From Chlamydoabsidia padenii (Eukaryota > Mucoromycota > Mucoromycetes > Mucorales > Cunninghamellaceae): a stretch of DNA of 64,000 nucleotides. Below are positions 47,865 through 57,944 of this stretch, piece by piece. The notes below the pieces were generated by a model, which was not told the DNA's origin, ran no database searches, and saw only the letters and a program-made list of their open reading frames with translations. Made by a program: the position numbers and the translations under genes. The stretch lies in assembly GCA_025330725.1 (NCBI GenBank), contig JAIWND010000029.1, positions 124,001 to 188,000 on the forward strand, in the 5' to 3' direction. Each line of letters starts with the position of its first letter. The stretch's first letter is position 1.

Positions 47865-48890
47865 ACAGGTAAAAGTCATCGCACGCTAGAACCAACTGTT
47901 ACAAGGAACTTGGCGCTTGGATTTTGCAGTAGAGTATGTTGGAAATATACCATAGTATCCAAATCACCACTTTAATCATTAGCATCTGTTAACAATTGAG
48001 TGAGTAGTGCTCTTAACAAATCTTAGCAGGGAATCCAGGCTGGGCGGTGTTTGAAAACAAACGTCCATACTTTTTGAATGTTCTTAAAAAGTGCAGGTTA
48101 ACCATTATGTAAACTTTGTTGGAAATAGCCTAAGGGATGCTCATGGTCACTTTTGTCATTAGCATCGCTTGTTCATTAAGCTGGTAGAGCTCTCCCAAGA
48201 TTCAAGGCGAGAGTAAGCGGGTTTTGAATCAAGTTTTGTCTTGTGTGTCAATTTTTTCATTCTGCAACTTTTTTTTTTTACAAAAGTCAGGGTAAAACGA
48301 TCTTGAGGCTATACTGCTCCATACAGTGGACTTGGTACATTGGCCATTATGTAAAGTTTATTGGAAATAGGCTATAATGTCTACATCGCCACTTTTGTCA
48401 TTAGCATCGCTTGTTCATTAAGCTGGTAGAGCACTCCCAAGATTCAAGGCGGGTGTAAGCGGGTTTTGAACCAAGTTTTATCTTGTGTGTCAATTTTTCA
48501 TTCTGCAACTTTTTTTTTTTTTTTTACAAAAGTCAGATAAAAGTCATGGCAAGCTTGAACTGACCGACACAAGAATCTTAGTGCTTGACTTTTGCGGTAA
48601 TGTATGTTGGAAATATGTCATAGTAACCACATCGTTACTTTAATCACTAGCATCTGTTAACAATTGAGGCAGTATGTAGTGCTCTTCCCAATTTCAAACC
48701 ATTCGATTGCGGTGTTTAAATCCCGCTAATGCTAGACCTGGCAAGATCGGTAGTTCAAGGAAGGCCACTACACATTCAATTATCACTCGATGTTAATAAT
48801 TAAAGTGACCAGGGATTTCTATTAGCATTTCCAAGTAAATTAGCTTAATAAGCCAAGCACACCGCTATGTATATGGTTGATCAAGTCATG
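47865..48890 (-). repeat. Dispersed repeat cluster (copies 10-14)
   Basis: Minus-oriented units at about 47865-48020, 48085-48200, 48290-48440 and 48530-48685, then one plus-oriented, more diverged unit at about 48760-48890. Units 11 and 12 are a closer pair sharing CATTAAGCTGGTAGAGC, then GCGGGTTTTGAA about 40 nt later, then a T-run of 8-18. This order resembles an A box, B box and terminator of an RNA polymerase III gene. Confidence 0.8.
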
Positions 48891-49439
48891 TCCCTCCAAA
48901 CCAAGAAGAAGAGGAAGAAGGAAAAGGACAACAGCGATGCGCTTTAAACAATAGCAATGCATTTTTTATTTAAACATAAAATAAATGGCAAAGTATAAAA
49001 ACAACTATATTAAGGATAACTACACTAAGGATAACTACACTAGGGGTAGCGACATGAATGAAGCGGTAATAAAGCAACTTGAATGCTTGGTGGGTCCAGT
49101 TTTAGGGTAATTCATCCTATCCGGTTATTCCAAAATAGTCTTCATTCCGGATATCACCTATTCATAATCAAAGTTAGACCTGGGATTGATATGGTTTGCC
49201 ATAGTATCTTGATTGATCTTCTATTCCATCTCCTTCATTTGTTTGTGGCTATCTAGTAAGAGAGGTCACATGGCGATGCTTAGAGGAAGCGGATGTAGCT
49301 AATGTGTCAGCTGGTGATATCAAGTTATTGTTGTTCCCAACCATAAGAAGTATATGTATACGATTCGGCAGGATACGTGAAGGATCGACAATGGAAGGTC
49401 TAATATATACAAACATTCAATTTTGTTAGTTTGATTTTC

Positions 49440-50185
49440 ACCAACTTTTCCATTTTTTTTTTACCTTGTCATTGATCGTAACGACCAATATAGCCACAAA
49501 TCAAGCTTGATTTCCAATATCCCTTTTCCCTCCAAGTCGACCGTTTTCAATCTTCCTCAAGGTCACAGAAGCAGCATCAAAAGTTACGCACTTGTAATCA
49601 TCTTCGCCGCCTGTGGTAGTTTTCTTGATTTAGTATTCCCTTGACCTTCAATCGTAACCTATATACAAAAAAAAAAGAAGAAGATTAAAAAGAGTATCCT
49701 GTATTACTACAAATGTTCTAACTTACCATAACACCCATTTCACGGTTTCCAGTCCATACATTAGCCAACATTAGCTTCAATCAAGTAGGTTTTTCCCTTG
49801 TCCAAAAATTAAGGGGCGAATATTACCAAACCGGTCAAGTAGTGATTAGTACAAGTCCAGTTAAATGTTCCAGCTGAGCTTTTGCTATCTTGACATCTTC
49901 GCTAATTGTTTGGTGATGATTCGACGGCGCTATAAAAGGCCCAGCACCAGCACCCACTTTTCGTTTGTTGTTGGTAGACCCATGAATAAATACACAACCA
50001 ATAAAAGGAGATCCGCACTGGTGAAGTGGTAGTAGCTGCCATCAGAAATCCAGTTCTTGTTGGAATAAAAAGGTCATCTTTTCATCAGATTAGCAAAGGA
50101 CAATCTTCTCCACATTAGAGTATTGAAGATCATCGTCATCGACACCAAACATGTCAAAAGATTTATTCTTGATCTTGCAGGAGGA
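49440..50185 (-). pseudogene. Duplicated gene remnant upstream of methyltransferase copy 6
   Basis: The part 49650-50185 is the second copy of the remnant at 45.4-46.0 kb. The adjoining 49440-49650 reads on the minus strand as further broken coding text (EDDYKCVTFDAASVTLRKIE, then stops), which may be an additional exon missing at the first copy. No intact frame. The family is unknown. Confidence 0.5.
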
Positions 50186-50491
50186 AAGAAGAGTCAATGG
50201 ATTAAAAAAGAGTGGGAAGAAAAAGGGAGGGGAAAAAAAAAGGCGGGATAAACAAATGCCGCCCAGAAGCGGGATGTAAAAATGATTTTTATTTTCATGC
50301 AATTCATCCACCTAAGCCCACGTGCTGCTCGGTCAATGATTGTTGCTGACGATAATGTGTAACAATCGCTATGCTATTTACACTTTATATTACACTGTGT
50401 ACTTTTGGTTGTTCTAATTTAACCCGAGTTTCCTCCCTCTCTTTTTCATTCCCTTCACCTTTCTTTCACATCATTTATTCTGGTTTGTATC

Positions 50492-51899
50492 ATGGGGGCT
50501 TCAGTTTCAAAAGCACGTAGTAGGAAACGGACTAGTCAGCAAGAAACAGTTTCGACACAAATATCATCCACAGATGGTACATCTTCACAACAGGAGAAAT
50601 CAACATCAACAGTCATAGGCGGTCGCTCCTATCACAATACCGATTCTACATACTGGCTACCAAATGACGACGCTGAGAAAGATCGACTTACAGGGGTAAT
50701 GTCACTTGCCATCACAAATGACTGATGCTTGTTTTGTTTGCTTACAGTTTTCTATTTATAGCAACACTTTGCCTTAAAATCACTTTTTGAAGGGTGAGGG
50801 GAAAAAAAACAAAAGTCAATTGGGTCTAATCGTCTCTCTCTCTCTATGATATATGACGGTAGAAACTTCAATGCAAAGGTGTTAGATTATGTTTCAATAG
50901 AAGATAAAGACACGAAAGTTCTGGATTGTGGTTGCGGGCCTGGTAGGTATAAAAAGTAAGAATGTGATTATTTAGCTGACTATACGGGCTTTGAATGTAT
51001 GAAAATTTAAATTTCCGACTTTTTTTTAAAAAAAAAAGGAACGTGGATCATGGTAAGCAATGTCCTCTCATCCCACTCTTCAAATGTTTCAATACTGACA
51101 TACTCATTTGTGATTTTCTTCCATTCAGGATGTAGCAACGGAACACCCCAACTGTCAGTTGACAGGTGTAGATTTTAGTGATGTTTTCCCTACGGTAATA
51201 CAAATGGTTGCACAAAGTACATTGAGCCGCGCACAAATTGATGAATGGTTCTACTTCTTGAATAGAGCATCCGACCCCCTAATGTTCACTTTGAACTTGC
51301 TGATGTACTTACGAGACTACCTTATGAAGACAACACATTTGACTTTATCTACATACGACTATTCATCCTCGCACTACGGGCGGAAGAATGGCCAATCGTT
51401 TTCAAGGAGCTCCATCGGGTATTGAAACCTGGAGGTGTGATTCAATCCCTCGAGTGTAATCCATTGGCACATGGCCGAACGTTTCCCATGGATGTGAACG
51501 CTCGGGTTCTAGAGTTTATGCAAAGCCGTGGCCAGGATCCCTATATTTGTTCAAAGATTCCTTCTCATTTGAAGGACACAGGATTTGAAGTGATTGAAAC
51601 TGTCACCAAGGGGGCTAGTCTTGGTAAGAGAGAGACAAGAAAAAAAAAAAAAAAAGAAGAAAAAAGACTTGGACGATATTAACTAATAATTGTACGTAGG
51701 ACGTGATGACCCGATCAGCCGGGAATTCTTATGGGATTGCATCAATTCCTATCGAAGTCTCAGACCTTTCATGGCTCCTCTTTTGAATTTAAAAACAGAT
51801 GCAGATTATGATGGATTCTTGAATAAACTATCGATTGAATATCAACAAGAACCACAAACAAGATGGGACTGGACAAGCACCTTGGCAAGGAAGATTTGA
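50492..51899 (+). CDS. SAM-dependent methyltransferase, array copy 6
   Basis: Seven exons: 50492-50695, 50762-50793 (donor GTGAGG), 50863-50942, microexon 51039-51052, 51129-51194, 51266-51623 and 51700-51899; 317 residues. The amino end MGASVSKARSRKRTSQQE is the best N-myristoylation match of the array (G2, S6, K7). The core shows DCGCGPG plus TWIM, TGVDFSDVFP, LPYEDNTFDFIYIRL, ELHRVLKPGG. The final intron is absent (IEYQQEPQTRWDWTS), as in copies 4 and 7, and the ending RKI differs from the RKP of the others. Copies 6 and 7 are adjacent (180 nt apart) and alike in the C-terminal segment. Confidence 0.85.
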
Positions 51900-52079
51900 T
51901 ATTTATACATTCAAAAGCCGCTACCTATTAAGTTTGAACTCAATTCATGCGTCTGGGAATTTCGAAATAAAGTTCACATCCCGACAGGGCACATTTTTTC
52001 TTGCTTATCTCAATGTTCAAGAAACATGACCACCTCATTCTTTTTTTTTTTTTTTTTTCCTTATACTTCCCTTTCTCTC

Positions 52080-53424
52080 ATGAGCGCCGTTACTTCCAGT
52101 AGTTCTGAAAAGATTGAATCAGGTCAACAAGAGCAATCGTCACCAACAATCATCGATGGCCGCTCCTATCACAACACTGATTCTGCTTATTGGCTTCCCA
52201 ATGATGCTGATGAAAACGATCGCCTCAGAGGGGTAATTCTACTCACCACCAAATCCTAAAAAGCACCATTTTGTAAGCTTACTGCTTGTCTATTCACAGC
52301 AACATTTTGCCCTAAAATCACTCTTTGGAGGGTAAGAAAAAAGAAATTTTAAAAGGGCGCTTAAAGCGAACTTCATCTTTTCTTTCTCCATGGTCTATGA
52401 TGGTAGGAACTTCAATGCAAAAGTGTTAGATTATGTTTCAATGGATGACAAAGCTACCAAAGTATTGGATTGTGGTTGTGGACCTGGTAGGTATAAAAGA
52501 CATACGTAAAGGAAGTGATCCTTTTACTCACTATGGCGGTCTTTCAATGTTTAAATATGCAAACCCCGCATTACAAAAAAAAAAGGAGCTTGGGTCACTG
52601 TAAGTGAGTACCCACTCTTTTGCCATTCTTCTTTTATACTAACTTGCCATCTTGAATCTTTCCATTTAGGATGTAGCGAAGGATTATCCCGACTGTCAAT
52701 TAACAGGTGTAGATATAAGTGATGTTTTCCCGACGGTAATGCAAATAGTTACATCGTACGAATCAGTTAGAGTGATACATACTCCGATGCTAACTTGGAT
52801 ACCTCTTTTTTAGGGCATTCAATCTTCTAATGTTTGCTTTAAACTTGGAAATGTACTTACGGGATTACCTTTTGATGACAACATGTTTGACTTTATCTAC
52901 ATTCGATTACTCATCCTAGCACTTCGAGTGGAAGAATGGCCGATCGTTTTCAAGGAGCTCCGTCGGATATTAAAACCTGGAGGTGTGATTCAATCTCTCG
53001 AGTGTTATCCATTAGGACATGGTCGAGAATTTCCCATGAATGTAAGCGCTCGGGTCATGACCTCTATGAAAAGACGTGGTCAGGATCCGTTGGTTTGTGC
53101 GGAGATTCCTTCTCTTCTGCATGAAGCGGGATTTGAAATAGTTGAAACTGTCCTCAAGGGAGTTCATCTCGGTAAGAAGGAAAGAAACAACGGACCATGT
53201 TATTGACTTGGCAATACGTAGGACAAAATGACCCAACCAGCCGGGAATTCCTAGTGGGCATCATCAATACCTATCGAAGTCTCAAACCTTTTATGGCTCC
53301 TCAGTTGAATCTGAAAACAGATGAAGAGTATGATGAATTTTTAAAAAAACTATCTGTCGAATATCAAAAGGAACCTCAAACAAGATGGGATTGGACCTCA
53401 AACTTGGCAAGAAAACCTTTTTAA
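52080..53424 (+). CDS. SAM-dependent methyltransferase, array copy 7
   Basis: Seven exons: 52080-52232, 52300-52331, 52407-52486, microexon 52586-52599, 52670-52735, 52814-53171 and 53222-53424; 301 residues. The amino end starts MSAVTSSSSEKIESG and, as in copy 3, lacks the acylation glycine and basic patch. The microexon codes AWVT instead of TWIM, so the residues after DCGCGPG differ from all other copies. The core otherwise has TGVDISDVFP, LPFDDNMFDFIYIRL and ELRRILKPGG. No last intron. An upstream in-frame frame contains poly-Phe from a T-run and is not part of the gene. Likely functional, but with the most changed SAM-side text. Confidence 0.83.
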
Positions 53425-53665
53425 CTTGATAAAACATTCTTTCAAGAGCCTTTTTTTTTTTTTTTTAATACAAACCGTTCAGACTAAATAAAAGACAATA
53501 GTTATGTAACAACATGATTTATGCATTGGGCAGATTTGAATAAAATTAAAAGTACCAACTAAGAGATATTTATTGATTAAAGTTGATATTTTATTATGTA
53601 TGTATGTAAAAAGAGACCTATGGACTATAACTAGTTATCTTGTGAAGAGCATCCCAGTAGTTGAT

Positions 53666-54497
53666 TCATTCTTTTTTGATCCACCGGAGTTTAGATTTGA
53701 GTAGGAGAGAGACATGGACCAAAAGTAATAAGACTAAAAAAAAAAAAAAGTATTTGGAGTTATCATCATACAAGCTATGTATATAAACATCCTACCCTCC
53801 CCTTCTTTTACCTGGTACTTCAATCAGAGGTCCGATAGTTGCCGCCAAAGCCTGATCAGAATTGATTCCAAAAGTACTGACAGATACAGCAATGGCAAGT
53901 TCAAAGTTGTTGCTACCAGCCGTAAATGCTTGAGTGACAATCAGAGAGTAATCCAGCCCCATAAACCAAAGTGTAAAAAAAGTCAAAAAGAACATGATGA
54001 TAAAGTATACAAAGAGAGGTACAGCCACCCGACAGACTGAGCCAATATTGTCAATAATGTTGTGTCCTTGATTAGCAAACATCACCACAATAGTATAGAT
54101 TAAACCAATCAATGCCAAGGGACCAAAGTGAGGCAAAAAAACGGAATCATACCACTGACTGCCCTTAAGACGCCGAAGACTGAATCGAGTCACCACGCCG
54201 GCCACCAAAGGAATGCCAAGATAAATCAAGACAGATTGAGCTACTGGCCAAATAGAGAGTTGTTGAATAGATTCTTCTTGATGGGCACCGAACCAACTGG
54301 GGATAATGTTGATAAAGAGAAGAGCATAGGGTGAGAATAAAGCGATTTGAAGAATGGAATTGACGGCAACAAGAATAGCACAGTAATTCGAATCCCCTCC
54401 AGATAGTTGGTTCCAGATCATCACCATTGCAATACATCTATAGTATGAAACAAACAAACAAACAAAATAAAGATCACCTTTACATAGAAAATCATCA

Positions 54498-54537
<40 letters not shown>

Positions 54538-55155
54538 TTGCCAATCCAACCATAACCACACCAGTTCGAAAACCTGGAAGATCAGGTAGAGTAGCCCAGG
54601 CCAGACCAGTCATGACGATTGGACCAATCACCCAGTTCAATCCAAGGGAAATCAACATTTGCACCCATACCGCACGATCCGACAGGATGGAATACAATCG
54701 TTCGTATTGAACCTTGCATAAAATCGGGTACATCATCACCAATAAACCAATAGCAATAGGTACAGAGACAGAGCCAAAACTGACAGTAGCAAAGGCAGGT
54801 TGGACATTGGGCACATAGTATCCAATTAACACACCAACGACCATGGCGAGAATAATCCATACCACCAAGAATCGATCCAATATTCCGAGTTGCCGAATCA
54901 AACCTACACACACAAGAAAAGATTATTAATAGTGACTACCGTAGATATATGTTGGGTCTTACCTGTTGGTTTTGTATCGCCTGGATTAGAAGACGAATCG
55001 ACTTCTAATGCTTGATAGTCGGGGTGCTTGATACAGTAATCATATTTGCAGTCGGATGTTATATAACATACTTCTTGAGTTGATTCTAGACGTACATCTT
55101 GTTGTTCAGTAGTTGGTGAGTTGTTACTACAAGGTGATCGTGAGCAGTCAGTCAT
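53666..55155 (-). CDS. ACR3-family arsenite efflux transporter
   Basis: Four exons (high to low): 54963-55155, 54537-54903, 53812-54437 and 53666-53733; 417 residues, normal for the family. The first 65 residues are a polar cytosolic Cys/Ser-rich extension. Ten membrane helices follow, with family phrases LDRFLVVWIILAMVVGVLIG, PIAIGLLVMMYPILCKVQYE, GLARCIAMVMIWNQLSGGD and AFTAGSNNFELAIAVSVSTF, the last containing the conserved motif near the ion site, and IGPLIEVPVLL. The metal-relevant cysteine in PILCKV and that in ARCIAMV are present. Such transporters expel arsenite (some also antimonite) across the plasma membrane. The last exon was found by phase after a VPG/GTAAAAG donor. Intron 2 has T35. 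Confidence 0.93.
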
Positions 55156-56522
55156 GAGTGGGAAGAAGTAAATGAAAAGGGATTATCATAGAAAGAGGGG
55201 AAAGATGAGTTTATAATCTTTTTTGAATCAAGCATTTTTATTGGTTGGAACGAATAACGCCCTCAGGCGCTCTGATTTCTCGGAATTCAAAATCTTTTTC
55301 TTTTCTTCTTCTCCACCACATGGAGGAGGAAACCTTTTGAAGCATACTTTACTACAGATATTATTCGACTAATCGCCCATCTCACCACTAAACTACACAA
55401 TGAAAGTGGCTATAATTAATTCAATACCATAGACTTTATCACCAACTGATCAACTTGAAGACATCAAGCTTACAATAACTTATGATATGATAGTCCGTTG
55501 ATAAAGGTAAGAACACTGTCCATTTTATCTACATTCTTGACAATTAATCCATTCCTAATCTCTTTATTGATAGATATATACCTTCTCATTGTAAATTACT
55601 CAAAGCTAGTAGCAAGACAGGCAGGTCGATAAAGGTAATTAACCCATTTCCTTTTAATCTCTTTATTGATAGACATCTACCTCCTTCACTCTAAATTCAA
55701 CCCAAAGTCAATAGTATGACATCCAAGTACAATATACATCTCTTGATTGATAACATACCTCGGGATCGATTGGTTTATACAATGAAATCATATTACCCCA
55801 CATTGGCGATCAACAAGTCAACGACAACATACGGAAGGGACCATCGATGACTGACCTTGAATCAAGTTCAATGGGCGGACTTGGACCAAGATTAATGGAT
55901 GAATCTGTGGTGACTCAATGGAAACCAGTTTTTGTTATAGTATAGACCCATGTATTAGTTTAGTGCTACCATCTTTTTGATATTAATAAAACTGGATTGG
56001 AACATTGTTACAAGAATATTATAAGGTTTTGCTTTGTATTACCTTCAATTCTGCAAAACCGGATCGCATTTTAAACTTTATCTCCTCCGCTACAAAGAAG
56101 GGAGGACAATGTGTATATGGGTAAATGTTTTGGACGATACTAAACATTTGAATAAAAGTCAAGTGATTTAAAAGATTTTTATTTTATTATTCCCCCGTCC
56201 CTGACATATACATATACATATATATATATATATAAAATCATCATCATCAATAATAAATATATATCCTAAAGGTAAACTAGTAGATTTAAATCAATAATAA
56301 TAATAATAATAATAACAATAAAAGGAATCATATAACAAAACAAAACAAGGGCATGGGTGAAGGAGGAAAGGGGGGGAATTGATATACAGTAAACAAGTGT
56401 ATTGATGTGTGTGTTTGTGTGTGTGTGTGTGTGTGTGAATGTGGGTATGATGCTTTATAAAGACAAAATGACAGAGTAAAACAATAAAAACAATAATGCA
56501 AATACAAAGGGGAAGTAAGATG
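55156..56522. other. Spacer between ACR3 and HMG-box genes
   Basis: A diverged tandem duplication of about 120 nt lies at about 55500-55735 (GATAAAGGTAA...TCTCTTTATTGATAGA twice). Further on are a (TA)n tract at 56215-56235, AATAAT repeats at 56298-56320 and (GT)n at 56407-56438. No gene supported. Confidence 0.5.
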
Positions 56523-57944
56523 TTAGGCTTTTTTCGATTTCTTGTGCATCCTGAAAGAATCTAGATCGTTGGAAGCATGAAGACGATATTGTTGGTGTTG
56601 TGGTGAATGAGGATGGACAGGTGAGGTAGGTGATTGATTGATAGTGGTGGTGACATTTGTAGTTCGTTTGGGACAATAACGATATTCAGGGAATGCTACC
56701 TTGTGTGCTTGTTTTTCTTGTTCCGCCAATTGATGCCATGGCCGTTTTTCTTTTTCGGATAACAATGACCAACGTCGGGAAGCACGTCTAGAGTAGGTGT
56801 AAAATCACATGTCAGACCAGTGGGAAGGAATCATCATTATTACTTACTTTGAGATTTCTTCAGCACGTAGAGTTGGATCTTGTATTTTCAAGGCTTGACC
56901 ATAATGACATCGAAACTAATAGAGACAATTATAGTTAGTTAGGATAGTTTCATTTTCATTGTATCAAAGACTTACATGAATCCACGCATTTCGAGGACGC
57001 TTGATATGAGCATTCTTGGTTAAAAACATACTTTGGTCCACCTGTTTCTTGTCATCATCAAGTTTCATTCTTGAATGAGTATGTCCAGTCAAATCAAAGG
57101 AAGTATTAATAGTCGAAGTGGAGGAAGGAGAAGAAGGTGATGAGAATGGTTTATGCATGTTGGCGGCAGAAGTACAGGCAGCAGCCAAAGTAGGTGACGT
57201 ACATAGATCTTGACCCTGATGAAAGGGAGATGTTGGAATTGAAGAAGAAGAGAGAGAAGACGTTGTTGAGTTGGAATACTTGTTCTTCTTGTTGCCATTA
57301 TGTTGTTGATGGATTGTTGTTGGAGAAGAGGATCCTGATGAGCTTGGTGTGGAAGGATATCTAATCATATCATTCGAGACCAATTGAGTAATACCCGAAG
57401 ACAAAGTAGTAGTAATAGGTCGAATAGGATGATCCATTGATTGAGAATAAGACCGTTTTGGTAAAGAAGAGTAAATGGATTGTTGTTGGTGAGTGAGAGT
57501 AGGAGCAGTAGCACGTCTTGTAGGGAAACAAACCAAAGGAGGAGCCAAAAGATGAAACAATTGAGGTCGAATCTTGTTAATAGCATTGGATTCATCATGG
57601 CTATACATTTGAGGTGTTGGTTCCAAATATGCCGGTAATGCATCCTTTTGTTTCTTGGGTGATGCCGGTGAAGGTGGAGTGTCATCTATTAGCATATATA
57701 AAACATTGTTCATTGTAAATACAAACAATCATCCCCCCCCCTTTTTTTTTGTCATACTTTTACCTAAAGTGAGATGACGTCCATTACTTGTCATTTCTGG
57801 AATAGGTGGTAAATCAGCAGGTGATGCCGATGGAGGTGGTGTTGGTACAGAAGATAGATAATATGGACTATCTGTCATCAAAGCTGGTGGTGCTACAGGA
57901 CTTGCCAATGTTGTAGATGCCAAAAGTGCAGTAGGACGATGCAT
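56523..57944 (-). CDS. HMG-box transcription factor (MATA_HMG/Sox-like box)
   Basis: Four exons (high to low): 57764-57944, 56976-57685, 56848-56915 and 56523-56787; 407 residues. The first 280 residues are Pro/Ser/Thr/Gln-rich with no fold. The HMG box then runs from HIKRPRNAWIHFRCHYG through ISKRASRRWSLLSEKEKRPW to EKQAHKVAFPEYRYCPKR, including the minor-groove-binding start RPRNAW and the PEYRYCPKR end typical of Sox/mating-type boxes. Two introns cut the box. By family it bends DNA and controls development or mating. The neighbours are not the TPT/RNA-helicase pair of the mucoralean sex locus, so I do not call this a sex gene. Pro/Ser-Pro sites suggest kinase control. Confidence 0.9.

Larger units (their letters stand above)
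47713..50491. other. Long spacer between copies 5 and 6
   Basis: Holds the largest cluster of the dispersed repeat (47.86-48.89 kb) and the second copy of the duplicated gene remnant with an adjoining broken part (about 49440-50185). The segment 48890-49440 is AT-rich without a recognised gene. GGCGGGATAAAC and GCGGGATGTAAAA motifs at about 50243 and 50271 lie in the promoter of copy 6. Confidence 0.5.

Noticed and set aside
52026..52079. Upstream in-frame start for methyltransferase copy 7 (with poly-Phe)
   Set aside because: The extension is translated from a T-run promoter tract; alignment with copy 3 puts the start at 52080.
36119..53424. Reading the methyltransferase array as a secondary-metabolite gene cluster
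   Set aside because: No polyketide synthase, nonribosomal peptide synthetase, terpene cyclase or P450 lies among the copies; the array consists only of paralogs and repeats.
56523..57944. HMG-box gene as the sex-determining sexM/sexP gene
   Set aside because: The known mucoralean sex locus has a triose phosphate transporter and an RNA helicase as neighbours; here the neighbours are ACR3 and an unknown low-complexity gene.
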